Assembly (NCBI GenBank): GCA_910585755.1 | Contig: CAJUFH010000013.1 | Coordinates: forward strand, 1-59,931 | Direction: 5' to 3' | DNA from: an uncultured Muribaculaceae bacterium | Lineage (GTDB): Bacteria > Bacteroidota > Bacteroidia > Bacteroidales > Muribaculaceae | DNA: 59,931 bases | Part shown: one piece after another, positions 16,879 through 26,517 of the stretch | How positions within the stretch are numbered: the stretch's first letter is position 1 | Layout of the letters: the number at the start of each line of letters is the position of its first letter | The notes under the pieces: model-generated | The model's database searches: none | Told to the model about the DNA's origin: nothing | What the model saw: only the letters and a program-made list of their open reading frames with translations | Position numbers and translations under genes: made by a program

Positions 16879-17544
16879 CTAATTTCCCTCTTTGAGGAAC
16901 TGCTCGTAGGCTTCGAGAAGAAGCTCGGGATGCTCCCGGAGCTGCTTGCGCTGGTCCTTGTGTTTCTTGAAATACTGCTCGATGTACTCCGCGGTTCCGG
17001 GACGGCTCTCTTTGAGCGCTTTCTTCATCAGCTTGACATTGAAATCGCCGTTCTGAATCGGATAATAGAATGGATAGGCAATCGAATCGTTACCAAAGCG
17101 GACGCAGTAGGTGTTGTGCGGCTCCCATTGAGAGCGAGTGCCATAAGAGATGTTCGCCCAGGCTACATACGTCAGGATTTCCGCATTTGCAGACTTCGGA
17201 CCGCATTTAACAATCCAGCAGCAATTCTTTACCTTGAACATCTTGCCGACGGGGGTAAGGACAGAGGTCCAAGGGGCTTTTTCGTTGGAGCACCATATGG
17301 TATCGACCTCCTCGGACCTGATTTCTCGCTCCGAGCCGTCTGGCTGCCCTACTTTGAAGTTCTCATTGATGGATTTTGCCGGCCAGCGGAACCAGTCCGT
17401 AGTCAGCTTCCCCTCGACCCTGCTGCCATCCTTGAGCAGCACTTTCACCGTCTGAGGCTCCTCTTTCTCTTTCTTTTTCGCTATCGCCGCGAAGGGAAGG
17501 CTGAGGGACAGGAGAAAAAGGAGAACGAGCAATTTTCGCATCAT
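16879..17544 (-). CDS. Secreted protein of unknown function
   Basis: 221 residues, not recognised. The N-terminus is a clear signal peptide (MMRKLLVLLFLLSLSLPFAAIA, cut near residue 22). A lysine/glutamate-rich linker and a segment VKVLLKDGSRVEGKL follow; this resembles the small beta-strand starts seen in proteins of surface or Sm-like folds, but I do not claim a fold. Two adjacent Cys and a third (NCCWIVKCG) might form a disulfide in the periplasm. The C-terminus (about 175-221) is a charged helix. It stands alone, upstream of nothing on its strand, and has a 5' neighbour (a Crp-type regulator) 108 bases away on the same strand. Confidence 0.7.
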   Translation of the reverse strand: MMRKLLVLLFLLSLSLPFAAIAKKKEKEEPQTVKVLLKDGSRVEGKLTTDWFRWPAKSINENFKVGQPDGSEREIRSEEVDTIWCSNEKAPWTSVLTPVGKMFKVKNCCWIVKCGPKSANAEILTYVAWANISYGTRSQWEPHNTYCVRFGNDSIAYPFYYPIQNGDFNVKLMKKALKESRPGTAEYIEQYFKKHKDQRKQLREHPELLLEAYEQFLKEGN

Positions 17545-17652
17545 AGTCTTTGATATTTAAGGTTAGTATGACGCGAAAATAACCAATAGGAAAGAGACTT
17601 CCCGGGACAAATGTCCCAACCTAAACAAAAGGTAGCGGCCAGACGCGATAAT

Positions 17653-18213
17653 TTAACACTTGCCCTCCCTGATGCGGTGGAGATGGCGGCGCGATATGCC
17701 GAGATACGAGGCTACCTCCTGAACAGGGAGCTCGCTGGCCAGCGCCGGAAACCTTTCAAGAAGAGCCGCGTAACGCTCTGACGGCGACATGATGTGCATA
17801 TCAATATAGCGGCGGTAGGCCTCTTCGAGCAGGACAGCCGAATACTCGGATAATAATTTCGGATTAGAGTCAATCAGAAGCTGCCGCAGCTTCTTCAAGG
17901 GCATGCGAAACACTGTAGCGTCGCAACCGGCTATAATCGAGCCGAACGAAGGGCGCAGGTTGGCAAATGACCTGGGATAATCGGTCACGAGTTCTCCCGC
18001 GAATGAAAAACCGGTTACACATTCGTCTCCCGCTGAAGACAGAGAACAGAATTTGAAATACCCCTCCTTTATGACTCCGACATAGCGGCATATTTGCCCC
18101 TCCTGGACGAAACGTTCGCCGCGGGCATACCTGGCAGGCTCGCCCTGGGAAAGACAAATTCGTTCAAGCATCGAGTTCTCGAAAAAACGCATGAACTCGT
18201 TAAGTTTAGCCAT
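17653..18213 (-). CDS. Short Crp/Fnr-family transcriptional regulator
   Basis: 186-residue regulator. The cyclic-nucleotide-binding-like domain spans about residues 10-115 (ARGERFVQEGQICRYVGVIKEGYFKF, conserved glycines of the jelly roll). A linking helix and a compact C-terminal helix-turn-helix follow (LPVQEVASYLGISRRHLHRI, about 163-182). The protein is shorter than standard Crp because the wing after the recognition helix is missing; this is common among Bacteroidetes relatives. The effector is unknown. It lies 31 bases downstream of dnaA on the same strand and may be read through from it. The start ATG gives an ordinary N-terminus. Confidence 0.85.
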   Translation of the reverse strand: MAKLNEFMRFFENSMLERICLSQGEPARYARGERFVQEGQICRYVGVIKEGYFKFCSLSSAGDECVTGFSFAGELVTDYPRSFANLRPSFGSIIAGCDATVFRMPLKKLRQLLIDSNPKLLSEYSAVLLEEAYRRYIDMHIMSPSERYAALLERFPALASELPVQEVASYLGISRRHLHRIREGKC

Positions 18214-18244
18214 AACAGGAAATTGGAGAGATTATTTGAAGTCC

Positions 18245-19624
18245 TTATTCAAGGAAGGACTTTTCAATCGCGGCGACATCCTCCTGAAGCTGCTTTTCAA
18301 ACGGAAGGCGTTCCTCGATATTCTTGCAGGCGTAGAGCACCGTCGCGTGAGTGCGCGAAAGACGGGTGCCGATAGCTGTCAGAGGCATCTTAGCGTGTTT
18401 TTTGGCGAGATACATCACCATCTGGCGGGCATCGGAAATCTCGCGTTTGCGCGACTTGGTAAAAATAGCGTCGGGGTCGATATTGTAATGCGAGGCAACC
18501 CCCTGTGTTACCATCTCGAAATTAATCGAGGCGCTCTTCTGCATCTTGACCACATTGGAAAGGACATGGCGCGCAAGGTCTACCGTCACTTCACGGTTGA
18601 GCACCGTCGCGTGGGCCAGCAGGGAAACAACAACCCCTTCGAGCTCGCGGACGCTGTCTGTCACATTCTCAGCGATGAAATCCATCACCTCCTTCGACAG
18701 GGAAAGACCATCCTGATCGGCTCTCAACTGCAGTACCTCGCGGCGAAGCAAAAGGTCGGGGCGCTCCAGCTCGACCGTCATACCCCACTTGAAGCGCGAC
18801 AACAGGCGGTCAGGCATCCCCTTGAGGTCGGTCGGGCAGCAGTCGCTCGAGAGCACGATCTGCTTCTGGTTCAGATGCAAGTGGTTGAAGATATGGAAGA
18901 AGGTCTTCTGCGTGCTCTCCTTTCCGATAAGGTCCTGGATGTCATCAACAATCAGGGCGTCGATGCTCTGATAGAAGTTGATGAACTCGTTAATCTTGCC
19001 GTTACGCTGGGCTACGGTGAACTGGCTCTCGAACAGGCGCGCCGACACGTAGAGCACCCGGGCGCGCGGATTGTTCTCGCGTATCTTTATGCCTATCGCC
19101 TGAATAAGGTGCGTTTTGCCGACACCCGGAGGGCCGAAGACAAAAAGAGGATTGAAGGTCTTTACTTTCGGATTGTTGGCAATAGCCTCGCCAATCGCGC
19201 GGGCGATTTTGTTTGATGAGGAGCCGCAATAGTTCTCGAACGTGTACCGCGGGTTAAGCTGCGAGTCAAACGCCGGGTCGACCGGAGCGCGGAAAAGGTC
19301 GGCACCCTTGCGCCCTACCGCCGGGGATGCCGTCAGACCCGCTTCCTTCACCTGGGTATCTGGACGGTCCTTCACCTGCTCGTAATGGTAGAACAGCTTC
19401 ACCTCCGGGCCGTAGACACGGCGGAGGGCCAGCTTCATTATGGGCAGGAACGTGTCCTCTATATGTTCCTTAAAGAAGGCCGAGGGGACCGAGATATGGA
19501 GCTCGCCGTTGGAGAAGTCCAGCGACGTAACCGGCTCGAACCAGTATTTGTATTGCTCGGGAGAAATGTTATTGCGGATGATGCCGCTGCACTCTTCCCA
19601 AAGCTGAAGGTGCGATCTATCCAT
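18245..19624 (-). CDS. dnaA: Chromosomal replication initiator DnaA
   Basis: AAA+ protein that opens the replication origin and can regulate transcription. In 459 residues it shows the N-terminal DnaB-interacting domain (about 1-85, WEECSGIIRNNISPEQYKYWF), a variable linker, the ATPase core with Walker A GPPGVGKTH and Walker B VDDIQDL, and the C-terminal helix-turn-helix with LSRTHATVLYACKNI. The usual signature is closer to GRDHSTV; here SRTHATV keeps the His and Thr that contact DnaA boxes. It is transcribed alone or with the downstream Crp-type gene. The ATG start is supported by the conserved N-terminal domain. Confidence 0.95.
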   Translation of the reverse strand: MDRSHLQLWEECSGIIRNNISPEQYKYWFEPVTSLDFSNGELHISVPSAFFKEHIEDTFLPIMKLALRRVYGPEVKLFYHYEQVKDRPDTQVKEAGLTASPAVGRKGADLFRAPVDPAFDSQLNPRYTFENYCGSSSNKIARAIGEAIANNPKVKTFNPLFVFGPPGVGKTHLIQAIGIKIRENNPRARVLYVSARLFESQFTVAQRNGKINEFINFYQSIDALIVDDIQDLIGKESTQKTFFHIFNHLHLNQKQIVLSSDCCPTDLKGMPDRLLSRFKWGMTVELERPDLLLRREVLQLRADQDGLSLSKEVMDFIAENVTDSVRELEGVVVSLLAHATVLNREVTVDLARHVLSNVVKMQKSASINFEMVTQGVASHYNIDPDAIFTKSRKREISDARQMVMYLAKKHAKMPLTAIGTRLSRTHATVLYACKNIEERLPFEKQLQEDVAAIEKSFLE

Positions 19625-20059
19625 TATAAACCTGTAGGGAGGTGTAAAGATGTTAGAGACTCAGATTAGCTTAGTGCGGATGGCGAACTTCTTGGCGCGT
19701 TCGCAATTTGGTAATGCAAATTTCCGCAAAAAAATGTTGAAAAACAAAGGCCAAAAAATTTGGAAAATTCAAACATAGCCAAACACCACTGTCTGTCAGC
19801 CCGTTACCGACCGCCTTAAAGAAATACTGTTAAAGAGGCTTATATAACACTATCAGCAAGCGTTTTAAAGTCTCTGAACAGCGTTAATCCCACAGGTGAC
19901 GCATATGGTTAAGGCATTAAAAATCGCTCCGTTATCGCACATCGCCCCAACCGCGCAAGTTATCAACAAAAAATTCCTTATCCGAAATGAATCCGAATAA
20001 GGAATTATGTGGTTGTAACAATCGGCCGGGAGGCCTGCTCCCTGCCGAAAGACAGAGGG
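19625..20059. other. Intergenic region between dnaA and carB
   Basis: 435 bases without a gene. It includes the dnaA leader, AT-rich stretches near 19730-19790, and the carB terminator. One near-match to a DnaA box (TTATCAACA, 19960 area) and a weaker TTATCGCACA are visible. They are too few and too divergent to call an origin. No clear promoter boxes for dnaA could be fixed. Confidence 0.6.
19972..20006 (-). terminator. Terminator of the bio-car genes
   Basis: AATTCCTTAT pairs with ATAAGGAATT, extended by two inner G-C pairs. On the minus strand the stem is followed by a T-run (TTTTTTG), as expected for the end of the carA-carB transcript. Confidence 0.75.
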
Positions 20060-23000
20060 CTACTTGTATTCGTCCCAGGACTTAATCTGGATGTCGGAAA
20101 GCGGGAGCGTCGTGAACGCCTCGATAAACGCCGAAGCGAGGCGAGCGTTCGTCAGCAGGGAAACGTTCAGGTCAATCGCGGCGCGGCGTACCTTGTATCC
20201 GTTTGAAAGTTCCGTGGATGAAAGATTCTTCGGGAGGTTCACCACGAAGTCAACCTTGCGCTCATGCAGCAGGTCGAGAACCTGCGGCGTTCCCTCGGTC
20301 TGCGAGGGCCAGTAAGCGCGTATTGCCGGGATTCCGTTTTCAGCCAGGAACTTGAAGGTTCCTTCGGTAGCGTAGATGACATATCCGCTGTTATGGAGAC
20401 GATGGGCAGCGTCGAGCATGTCGGCTTTCTGGCGGGGAGTTCCCGTTGAAAGCAGTACAGCCTTACGGGGGATGCGGCATCCTACGGAAAGCATTGACTT
20501 GAGCAGAGCCTCCGAGGTATCGTCGCCGATACATCCGACCTCGCCTGTCGAAGCCATGTCGACACCGAGAACCGGATCCGCCCCTTGCAGACGCGAGAAG
20601 CTGAACTGCGATGCCTTGATGCCTACATAATCCAGGTCGAAGAGATTCTTGTTTGGTTTCTGGACCTCAAGACCGAGCATGACGCGGGTAGCGAGGTCGA
20701 TAAAGTTAAGTTTCAGAACTTTCGACACGAAAGGGAAGCTGCGCGACGCGCGGAGGTTGCACTCTATCACCTTGATGTCGTTGTTCTTGGCGAGATACTG
20801 TATGTTGAACGGGCCGGAGATGTTCAGCGCCTTGGCAATGGCGGCGGACACTTTCTTTATCCGGCGCATCGTCTCGACATAGAGTTTCTGCGGCGGGAAC
20901 TGGATTGTGGCATCGCCGGAATGGACACCGGCATATTCTATATGCTCCGAAATAGCGTAAGCCTTTATTTCACCGTTCTGAGCCACTGCGTCCATCTCGA
21001 TTTCCTTCGCGTTCTGGATGAACTCCGTGACGACAACAGGATGCTGCTTGCTGACGTTGGCGGCAAGTTTCAGGAAGCGGTGAAGCTCATCCTCGTTGGA
21101 GCAGACATTCATGGCCGCGCCTGAAAGCACGTAGCTCGGGCGGACAAGTACCGGGAAACCTACCTCCTGTATAAACTCGTCGATATCAGCGAAACTCGTA
21201 AGCTCGCGCCAGCGGGGCTGGTCAATGCCGAGACGGTCCAGCATCGCCGAGAACTTGTGGCGGTCCTCCGCGTTGTCAATCGACTTGGCAGAGGTGCCGA
21301 GGATATTTACTCCGGCATCGTCAAGCCTGGTAGCAAGATTGTTCGGAATCTGGCCACCTACGGAAAGTATGACGCCGTGGGGCTGCTCCAGCTCGAGGAT
21401 ATCCATCACCCTCTCGTAGGTCAGCTCGTCGAAATACAGGCGGTCGCACATATCGTAGTCGGTCGACACAGTCTCGGGATTGTAGTTGATCATCACCGAG
21501 CGGTAGCCCTGCTGCTTGACTGTCATCAGAGCGTTGACCGAACACCAGTCGAACTCGACGGAGGAGCCGATACGGTAGGCGCCAGACCCGAGCACGACTA
21601 CCGAGCGGCGGTCGCCGAGATAAGTAACGTCGTTTTCCGAACCGTTGTAGGTAAGATACAAGTAGTTGGTCATCGCCGGATATTCGGCGGCGAGAGTATC
21701 TATTTGCTTGACCACGGGAAGGATTCCCAGCTCCTTGCGCAAGGAACGCACCCGTGCGTTGTCAGCGCCGGAAATGTCGAAATCGGCTTTCCTTACGGCG
21801 CGGGCAATCTGGAAATCGCTGAAGCCCTGCTCTTTGGCCTTACGCAACAGATCCGAGGGAATATCCTTAATCTCCTCTATGCTTTTCAGCTCACCTTCCG
21901 TAACGATGATATGGTGGAGCTTTTCGAGGAACCAGCGGTCGATTTTCGTAAGCTCGTGGATTCTCTCAACAGTATAACCGCTCTGCATCGCCTTGGCAAT
22001 CGCAAAGATACGCTTGTCGGTCGGTTCGGAGAGCGCCCGGTCGAGGTCGTCAAACTTGATATCGCGGTTCCCGACGAAGCCGTGCATCCCCTGGCCGATC
22101 ATGCGCAGGCCCTTCTGGATAACCTCCTCGAAGGTGCGTCCGATAGCCATCACTTCGCCGACAGACTTCATCGACGAACCGATTTCGCGGCGCACGCCAT
22201 GGAATTTTCCAAGGTCCCAGCGGGGAATCTTGCAGACGATGTAGTCGAGCGCCGGCTCGAAGAAAGCCGAAGTCTCGCGGGTGACGGAGTTACGGAGGTC
22301 GAACAGACCGTAGCCGAGACCGAGTTTCGCCGCCACGAATGCCAGGGGATACCCGGTGGCTTTCGAAGCGAGGGCCGACGAACGGCTCAGACGGGCGTTA
22401 ACCTCGATTACGCGGTAGTCCATCGAATCGGGGTCGAACGCGTACTGGACGTTACATTCGCCGACGATTCCGATATGGCGTATAATCTTGATCGCGAGCT
22501 GACGGAGATAATGGTAATCATCGTTGGAGAGGGTCTGCGACGGAGCCACGACGATACTTTCGCCCGTATGGATTCCCAGCGGGTCGAAGTTCTCCATATT
22601 GCAGACCGTTATGCAGTTGTCGAAGCGGTCGCGCACAACCTCGTACTCAACCTCCTTCCATCCCTTGAGCGACTTCTCGACCAGCACCTGCGGCGAGAAA
22701 GAGAATGCCTTTTCGGTAAGCGCGACGAGCTGTTCGGCGTTGTCGCAGAATCCGCTGCCGAGACCGCCAAGCGCGTATGCCGCGCGGACAATCACGGGAT
22801 AACCGAGGCGTTCAGCGGCCGCGAGAGCGTCGGCCGTAGTCTCGACCGCCTCGCTCTTGATTGTCTTTACACCTATCTCATCAAGACGCTTTACGAACAG
22901 CTCGCGGTCCTCGGTGTCCTTGATAGCCTGCACGGGAGTACCGAGCACCTTAACACCGTATTTCTCCAGCACCCCGCTCTCGAACAGCTCGACACCGCAG

Positions 23001-23314
23001 TTAAGGGCAGTCTGGCCGCCGAACGACAGGAGTATGCCCTGGGGGCGCTCCTTCTCGATAACCCGTTCAACGAAATACGGGGTGACGGGTAGAAAGTATA
23101 TCTTGTCGGCGAAGCCTTCCGAGGTCTGCACCGTCGCGATGTTCGGGTTGATAAGCACGGTCGCGATTCCCTCTTCCTTCAGGGCTTTCAATGCCTGGGA
23201 GCCGGAGTAGTCAAATTCGCCGGCCTCGCCTATTTTCAGCGCCCCGGAGCCGAGGAGGAGCACTTTCTTCATTGTCTTGTCGATATTCTCGGATGCCGTG
23301 TTTCGGTCAGTCAT
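20060..23314 (-). CDS. carB: Carbamoyl-phosphate synthase large subunit
   Basis: Makes carbamoyl phosphate from bicarbonate, ammonia and two ATP, for pyrimidine and arginine synthesis. The 1084-residue protein has the duplicated ATP-grasp build: first half with LLGSGALKIGEAGEFDYSG (about 19-37) and second half with VVLGSGAYRIGSSVEFDW (about 574-591). A C-terminal MGS-like allosteric domain follows (about 940-1084). The IGEAGEF variant is the form usual in Bacteroidetes. Length is normal. It starts 12 bases after carA and ends the transcript before a terminator. An alternative start 14 codons later (MKKVLLLG) is possible. Confidence 0.95.
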   Translation of the reverse strand: MTDRNTASENIDKTMKKVLLLGSGALKIGEAGEFDYSGSQALKALKEEGIATVLINPNIATVQTSEGFADKIYFLPVTPYFVERVIEKERPQGILLSFGGQTALNCGVELFESGVLEKYGVKVLGTPVQAIKDTEDRELFVKRLDEIGVKTIKSEAVETTADALAAAERLGYPVIVRAAYALGGLGSGFCDNAEQLVALTEKAFSFSPQVLVEKSLKGWKEVEYEVVRDRFDNCITVCNMENFDPLGIHTGESIVVAPSQTLSNDDYHYLRQLAIKIIRHIGIVGECNVQYAFDPDSMDYRVIEVNARLSRSSALASKATGYPLAFVAAKLGLGYGLFDLRNSVTRETSAFFEPALDYIVCKIPRWDLGKFHGVRREIGSSMKSVGEVMAIGRTFEEVIQKGLRMIGQGMHGFVGNRDIKFDDLDRALSEPTDKRIFAIAKAMQSGYTVERIHELTKIDRWFLEKLHHIIVTEGELKSIEEIKDIPSDLLRKAKEQGFSDFQIARAVRKADFDISGADNARVRSLRKELGILPVVKQIDTLAAEYPAMTNYLYLTYNGSENDVTYLGDRRSVVVLGSGAYRIGSSVEFDWCSVNALMTVKQQGYRSVMINYNPETVSTDYDMCDRLYFDELTYERVMDILELEQPHGVILSVGGQIPNNLATRLDDAGVNILGTSAKSIDNAEDRHKFSAMLDRLGIDQPRWRELTSFADIDEFIQEVGFPVLVRPSYVLSGAAMNVCSNEDELHRFLKLAANVSKQHPVVVTEFIQNAKEIEMDAVAQNGEIKAYAISEHIEYAGVHSGDATIQFPPQKLYVETMRRIKKVSAAIAKALNISGPFNIQYLAKNNDIKVIECNLRASRSFPFVSKVLKLNFIDLATRVMLGLEVQKPNKNLFDLDYVGIKASQFSFSRLQGADPVLGVDMASTGEVGCIGDDTSEALLKSMLSVGCRIPRKAVLLSTGTPRQKADMLDAAHRLHNSGYVIYATEGTFKFLAENGIPAIRAYWPSQTEGTPQVLDLLHERKVDFVVNLPKNLSSTELSNGYKVRRAAIDLNVSLLTNARLASAFIEAFTTLPLSDIQIKSWDEYK

Positions 23315-23326
23315 AGAAAACAGGTC

Positions 23327-24409
23327 TTAAAGCAGGGAGATAAACTGGTCGAAAATAAACTCTGTGTCGCGGGGACCCGAGGATGCCTCGGGGTGGAACT
23401 GGGCGGAGAAGAAGGGCTTGCACTTGTGGCGGATACCCTCGTTCGTGCCGTCGTTCATATTCGTGAAGAGGGGTTCCCAGTCGGCGGGGAGCGTCGAATC
23501 GTCAACGGCGAAACCGTGGTTCTGCGACGTGATATAGCAGGTATTGGTTCCCGCGAGACGCACCGGTTGGTTATGGCTGCGGTGGCCGTATTTCAGCTTG
23601 TAGGTTTTAGCTCCGGCCGCTTTCGCCAGGAGCTGGTTCCCCATGCAGATTCCGCAGATGGGTTTGCCGGTCTCCATCGCCTTCCGTATGTTGGCGACAG
23701 TGGCCTCCGCGAAGTCCGGGTTACCCGGGCCGTTGGATATGAACAGCCCGTCGTAGGGGATGGTGTTGAAGTCGTAGTCCCAGGGGACGCAGACGACTTT
23801 CACCCCGCGGCGGGCAAGGCATCGGATAATGTTATATTTGGTTCCGCAGTCAACGAGGACGACGGTCTTGTCACCCTCGCCATGGGTCTGCACATCCTTT
23901 ATGCTGACCTTAGCGATCAGGTTTTCGGTATTCGGGTCGCTGAATCCGATTTCGTCGGCATTGTCGAAATAAATCTTGCCGAGCATCGAGCCCTTTTCGC
24001 GCAGATGCTTGGTGAGCGCCCTGGTGTCGATGCCGTAAAGCCCCGGAATCTTCTCGTCGCGGAGCCACTGATGGAGCGAACGGGTCGCGAGCCAGTGGCT
24101 CGGCTCCCAGGAGTAATCCTGGGCGATGATAGCCCGGCAGTGGATTCTCGAACTCTCGAGGAACTCACTGACGCTGTCCTTCTCCCTTTCGGGGGGAACG
24201 CCGTAGTTGCCCAGGATCGGATAGGTGGTGACAAGAATCTGCCCCTCGTACGAGGGATCGGTCAAACTCTCAGGATAGCCCGTCATGGCGGTGTTGAAAA
24301 CAACTTCACCGGCTGCCGGGGCCTCGAAGCCGAAGGACTTGCCCTCAAAGAGCGTGCCATCTTCGAGCAGGAGGAATGCTTTGCGCGGGGTAGGCATCTG
24401 ATCAGTCAT
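23327..24409 (-). CDS. carA: Carbamoyl-phosphate synthase small subunit
   Basis: Glutamine amidotransferase that supplies ammonia to CarB. In 360 residues the N-terminal CarA domain carries LLEDGTLFEGKSFG and FNTAMTGYPESLTDPSY. The C-terminal class I amidotransferase has the nucleophile Cys in GICMGNQLLAKAAG, then KYGHRSHNQPV and the catalytic His/Glu in QFHPEASSGP. GNQ instead of the usual GHQ is a mild variant. A -7 box sits right at the start, so the true start may be the second Met (MPTPRK, four codons on). It follows bioD by 12 bases. Confidence 0.93.
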   Translation of the reverse strand: MTDQMPTPRKAFLLLEDGTLFEGKSFGFEAPAAGEVVFNTAMTGYPESLTDPSYEGQILVTTYPILGNYGVPPEREKDSVSEFLESSRIHCRAIIAQDYSWEPSHWLATRSLHQWLRDEKIPGLYGIDTRALTKHLREKGSMLGKIYFDNADEIGFSDPNTENLIAKVSIKDVQTHGEGDKTVVLVDCGTKYNIIRCLARRGVKVVCVPWDYDFNTIPYDGLFISNGPGNPDFAEATVANIRKAMETGKPICGICMGNQLLAKAAGAKTYKLKYGHRSHNQPVRLAGTNTCYITSQNHGFAVDDSTLPADWEPLFTNMNDGTNEGIRHKCKPFFSAQFHPEASSGPRDTEFIFDQFISLL

Positions 24410-24413
24410 AGCG

Positions 24414-24444
24414 CGAAGTTACTAATTTTTTTGCTGAGGTAAAA
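24414..24444 (-). promoter_or_regulatory. Likely carA-carB promoter inside the bioD end
   Basis: On the minus strand TTTT (plus 24441-24444) lies 19 bases before TAACTTCG (plus 24414-24421), one mismatch from TAnnTTTG. Transcription would start near 24407, inside or just before the first codons of carA. This gives carA its own, near-leaderless promoter despite the tight spacing to bioD. Confidence 0.5.
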
Positions 24445-25078
24445 AAATACGGGGCACCTTTATTAACTCCGTTTCAGGAAATTCTCTCGCGAGGTAGCGC
24501 CCGATGAAGCCGAAGGTGTCGTCGGCTATAAGGGAGTCGTCGTCGAAACAGGTGTTGTACAGCACATACGCCAGCTCCATCCCGCGCCTTTTGACCGCCT
24601 CAAGCGACAGGAGGGCGTGGTTTATAGAGCCGAGAGCGCCGTGGACAACGAGAATCAGGGGAATCTTACGGTCTGCCGGATAATCAATCGTGAGATATTC
24701 ATCGGTCAGAGGCACCATCAGGCCCCCGGCGCCCTCGATAATCACCACGTCGTATTGAGCCGCCAACTTTTCTGTCGAGGCCTCGATAACGTCAAGAGGT
24801 ATGTCCCGCTTGTCGAGCCGTGCCGCCAGTTGCGGCGAGCAAGGGTAAGAGTATATCAATGGGGCCGTCGTATGATCCAGATCGGCCTCCTGGAGGGGAA
24901 TCCCCATAATACGGCGGTGGAGTTCAATGTCCTCGGAATATTCGCAGTTGCCGGTCTGAATGAACTTCTGCGTAATCACGTTCTTCCCGGCCCTGGCCCA
25001 TTCGCGAGCGAGCCATCCGGCGCAATAACTTTTCCCGGCATCAGTGTCGATACCGCTCAGAAAATAGACTTGACTCAT
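24422..25078 (-). CDS. bioD: Dethiobiotin synthetase
   Basis: Closes the ureido ring of biotin using CO2 and ATP, the penultimate step of biotin synthesis. The 218-residue protein opens with the P-loop GIDTDAGKSY (residues 9-18), then KFIQTGNCEYSEDIELHRR for the substrate pocket and IIEGAGGLMVPLTDE (about 111-125) with the conserved Glu-Gly-Ala-Gly-Gly. Its ATG overlaps the stop of the BioG-BioC gene by 4 bases, so translation is coupled. It is the last of the biotin genes. The C-terminus is short but complete. Confidence 0.93.
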   Translation of the reverse strand: MSQVYFLSGIDTDAGKSYCAGWLAREWARAGKNVITQKFIQTGNCEYSEDIELHRRIMGIPLQEADLDHTTAPLIYSYPCSPQLAARLDKRDIPLDVIEASTEKLAAQYDVVIIEGAGGLMVPLTDEYLTIDYPADRKIPLILVVHGALGSINHALLSLEAVKRRGMELAYVLYNTCFDDDSLIADDTFGFIGRYLAREFPETELIKVPRIFLPQQKN

Positions 25079-26517
25079 ATGATTGGTTTTCTTATAATCA
25101 GATAATATGGGACGTACGTCAGGGTGACGCTGCCGTCAGCGTTTTTCGGCAGGTCGCGAATCAGTTTTCTTCCCGCGGCAACGGCGGTAGAAGGATTGCG
25201 GCGCAGAGCGTTCACTCCCGTACGGCTTATATGGCGCACTGCGGCCGTGGCGTCGGCAAACCGAGCCTCGACGGTTTCCTTTTCAATTAGAAGGATTTCA
25301 CCAACCTGTTTCCAGCCTGAAGGATCGGGATATTTGAGAGAGACACCGGTTATTTCAGCGACCTCGCGGTAGGTTCCCTCGCCATAAAAGGAGAAAGCGA
25401 GGATCCCTCCGGGTCTCAACGCCCGGTAAGCCCTGGCTACAAACACCTCGGGTGAGTTAAACCACTGCAATGTTGAAGAGGAGAAAACCGCGTCTACCGA
25501 GGCGTCGGGACATAATTGGGAAAATACCGTTTCCGCGTCGCAACGCACAAAACGCGACTTCGTTGGAAAACGCGACGTTTCAACTTCGGCTATGTCAAGA
25601 AGGAGCAGCTCTTTCGGGCGTAAACGGTCGGCATACAGCTCAGTGAAGAGGCCGTCCCCTACCCCGACTTCGACAACCGTATCCTTCCGGCCCGGCAAAA
25701 ACGGCTCCGCGGACTCCCACAGCCGCCTAGCAACCTCGCGCTGCGCTCCGGCACTTTCGCGATACGTCTCCATGGCGGTGCCGAAACGGTTTGCCACAAG
25801 ATCCTTGTCAACCACGAAATCGTCAATTACCTTCTGCATGTCGATATAATGGCCGGATTCGGGGAAGAGGGTCACCTTGCACCCGCTCCCCTCCCAGCAA
25901 GCTGACTGGTTGGCAGGGGGAAAGATCGCATCCTTTCCTCCCACGACCGCGAAATTCCAGCGATTCGCAGATGAATTATAAGGAGGCAATTCGCCGAAAA
26001 GATTCAATTCGGCCTGTACTGATTCGAAACCGCGGGTTGAGGGATAAGACTCGAACCATATACGTTCTTTTTCGTCCGCGAACATCCGGGTGTTGAATTT
26101 GACGACAGCCGCCGGAGAAAGGCCTCTCAGCGTGAGCGCGAAGACAGCGGGAGGGATGCCCATGCACCGGTCGATATGCCGCGGAGTGCCGTTGACAGCG
26201 ATTGTCCGGGTGAAAGGGAGGTCGGACAGAGCGTCCAGGACATACGAGGCGGCAACCACGCCGAACGACCAAGCTACCACCACGATTTCAGAATACCCGT
26301 CAATCATACGCCTGAGGCAGTCAAAGGAATCATCACCTGCCGGACGGTAATTCCACAGGAGCATCACATCATACCCCGGCTTGGAAAGCGAGATGAACGG
26401 TTCCGGCGACATTCCCCAGCCGAGGAACACCATCAGCAGCCTTCCGTTACCTTGCGAAGCAACATACGTATCAGCCTGGAAAACGGGCATTCGCATAGAT
26501 TCTCCCACTTCTTCCAT
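25075..26517 (-). CDS. bioC: BioG-BioC fusion: pimeloyl-ACP methyl ester esterase and malonyl-ACP methyltransferase
   Basis: One 480-residue chain joins the two enzymes that open and close the pimelate detour. The N-terminal half (about 1-220, DUF452/BioG) is an alpha/beta hydrolase with the nucleophile in AWSFGV (Ser about 83) and a His in ESGHYID (about 216). It should remove the methyl ester from pimeloyl-ACP. The C-terminal half (about 250-480, BioC) is a SAM methyltransferase with VVEVGVGDGLF, and masks malonyl-ACP by methylation. The start is the ATG overlapping the bioF stop (TGATG); a TTG one codon earlier is less likely. Such fusions are known in Bacteroides. Symbol given for the BioC part. 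Confidence 0.88.
   Translation of the reverse strand: MEEVGESMRMPVFQADTYVASQGNGRLLMVFLGWGMSPEPFISLSKPGYDVMLLWNYRPAGDDSFDCLRRMIDGYSEIVVVAWSFGVVAASYVLDALSDLPFTRTIAVNGTPRHIDRCMGIPPAVFALTLRGLSPAAVVKFNTRMFADEKERIWFESYPSTRGFESVQAELNLFGELPPYNSSANRWNFAVVGGKDAIFPPANQSACWEGSGCKVTLFPESGHYIDMQKVIDDFVVDKDLVANRFGTAMETYRESAGAQREVARRLWESAEPFLPGRKDTVVEVGVGDGLFTELYADRLRPKELLLLDIAEVETSRFPTKSRFVRCDAETVFSQLCPDASVDAVFSSSTLQWFNSPEVFVARAYRALRPGGILAFSFYGEGTYREVAEITGVSLKYPDPSGWKQVGEILLIEKETVEARFADATAAVRHISRTGVNALRRNPSTAVAAGRKLIRDLPKNADGSVTLTYVPYYLIIRKPII

Noticed and set aside
19625..20059. Replication origin next to dnaA
   Set aside because: Only one near DnaA box (TTATCAACA) and no cluster or tandem AT-rich unwinding units. 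In many Bacteroidetes dnaA is not at the origin. A GC-skew plot of the whole chromosome would decide.
21257..23092. 611-residue plus-strand frame opposite carB
   Set aside because: Long antisense frame caused by high-GC codon bias; carB is unambiguous on the other strand.
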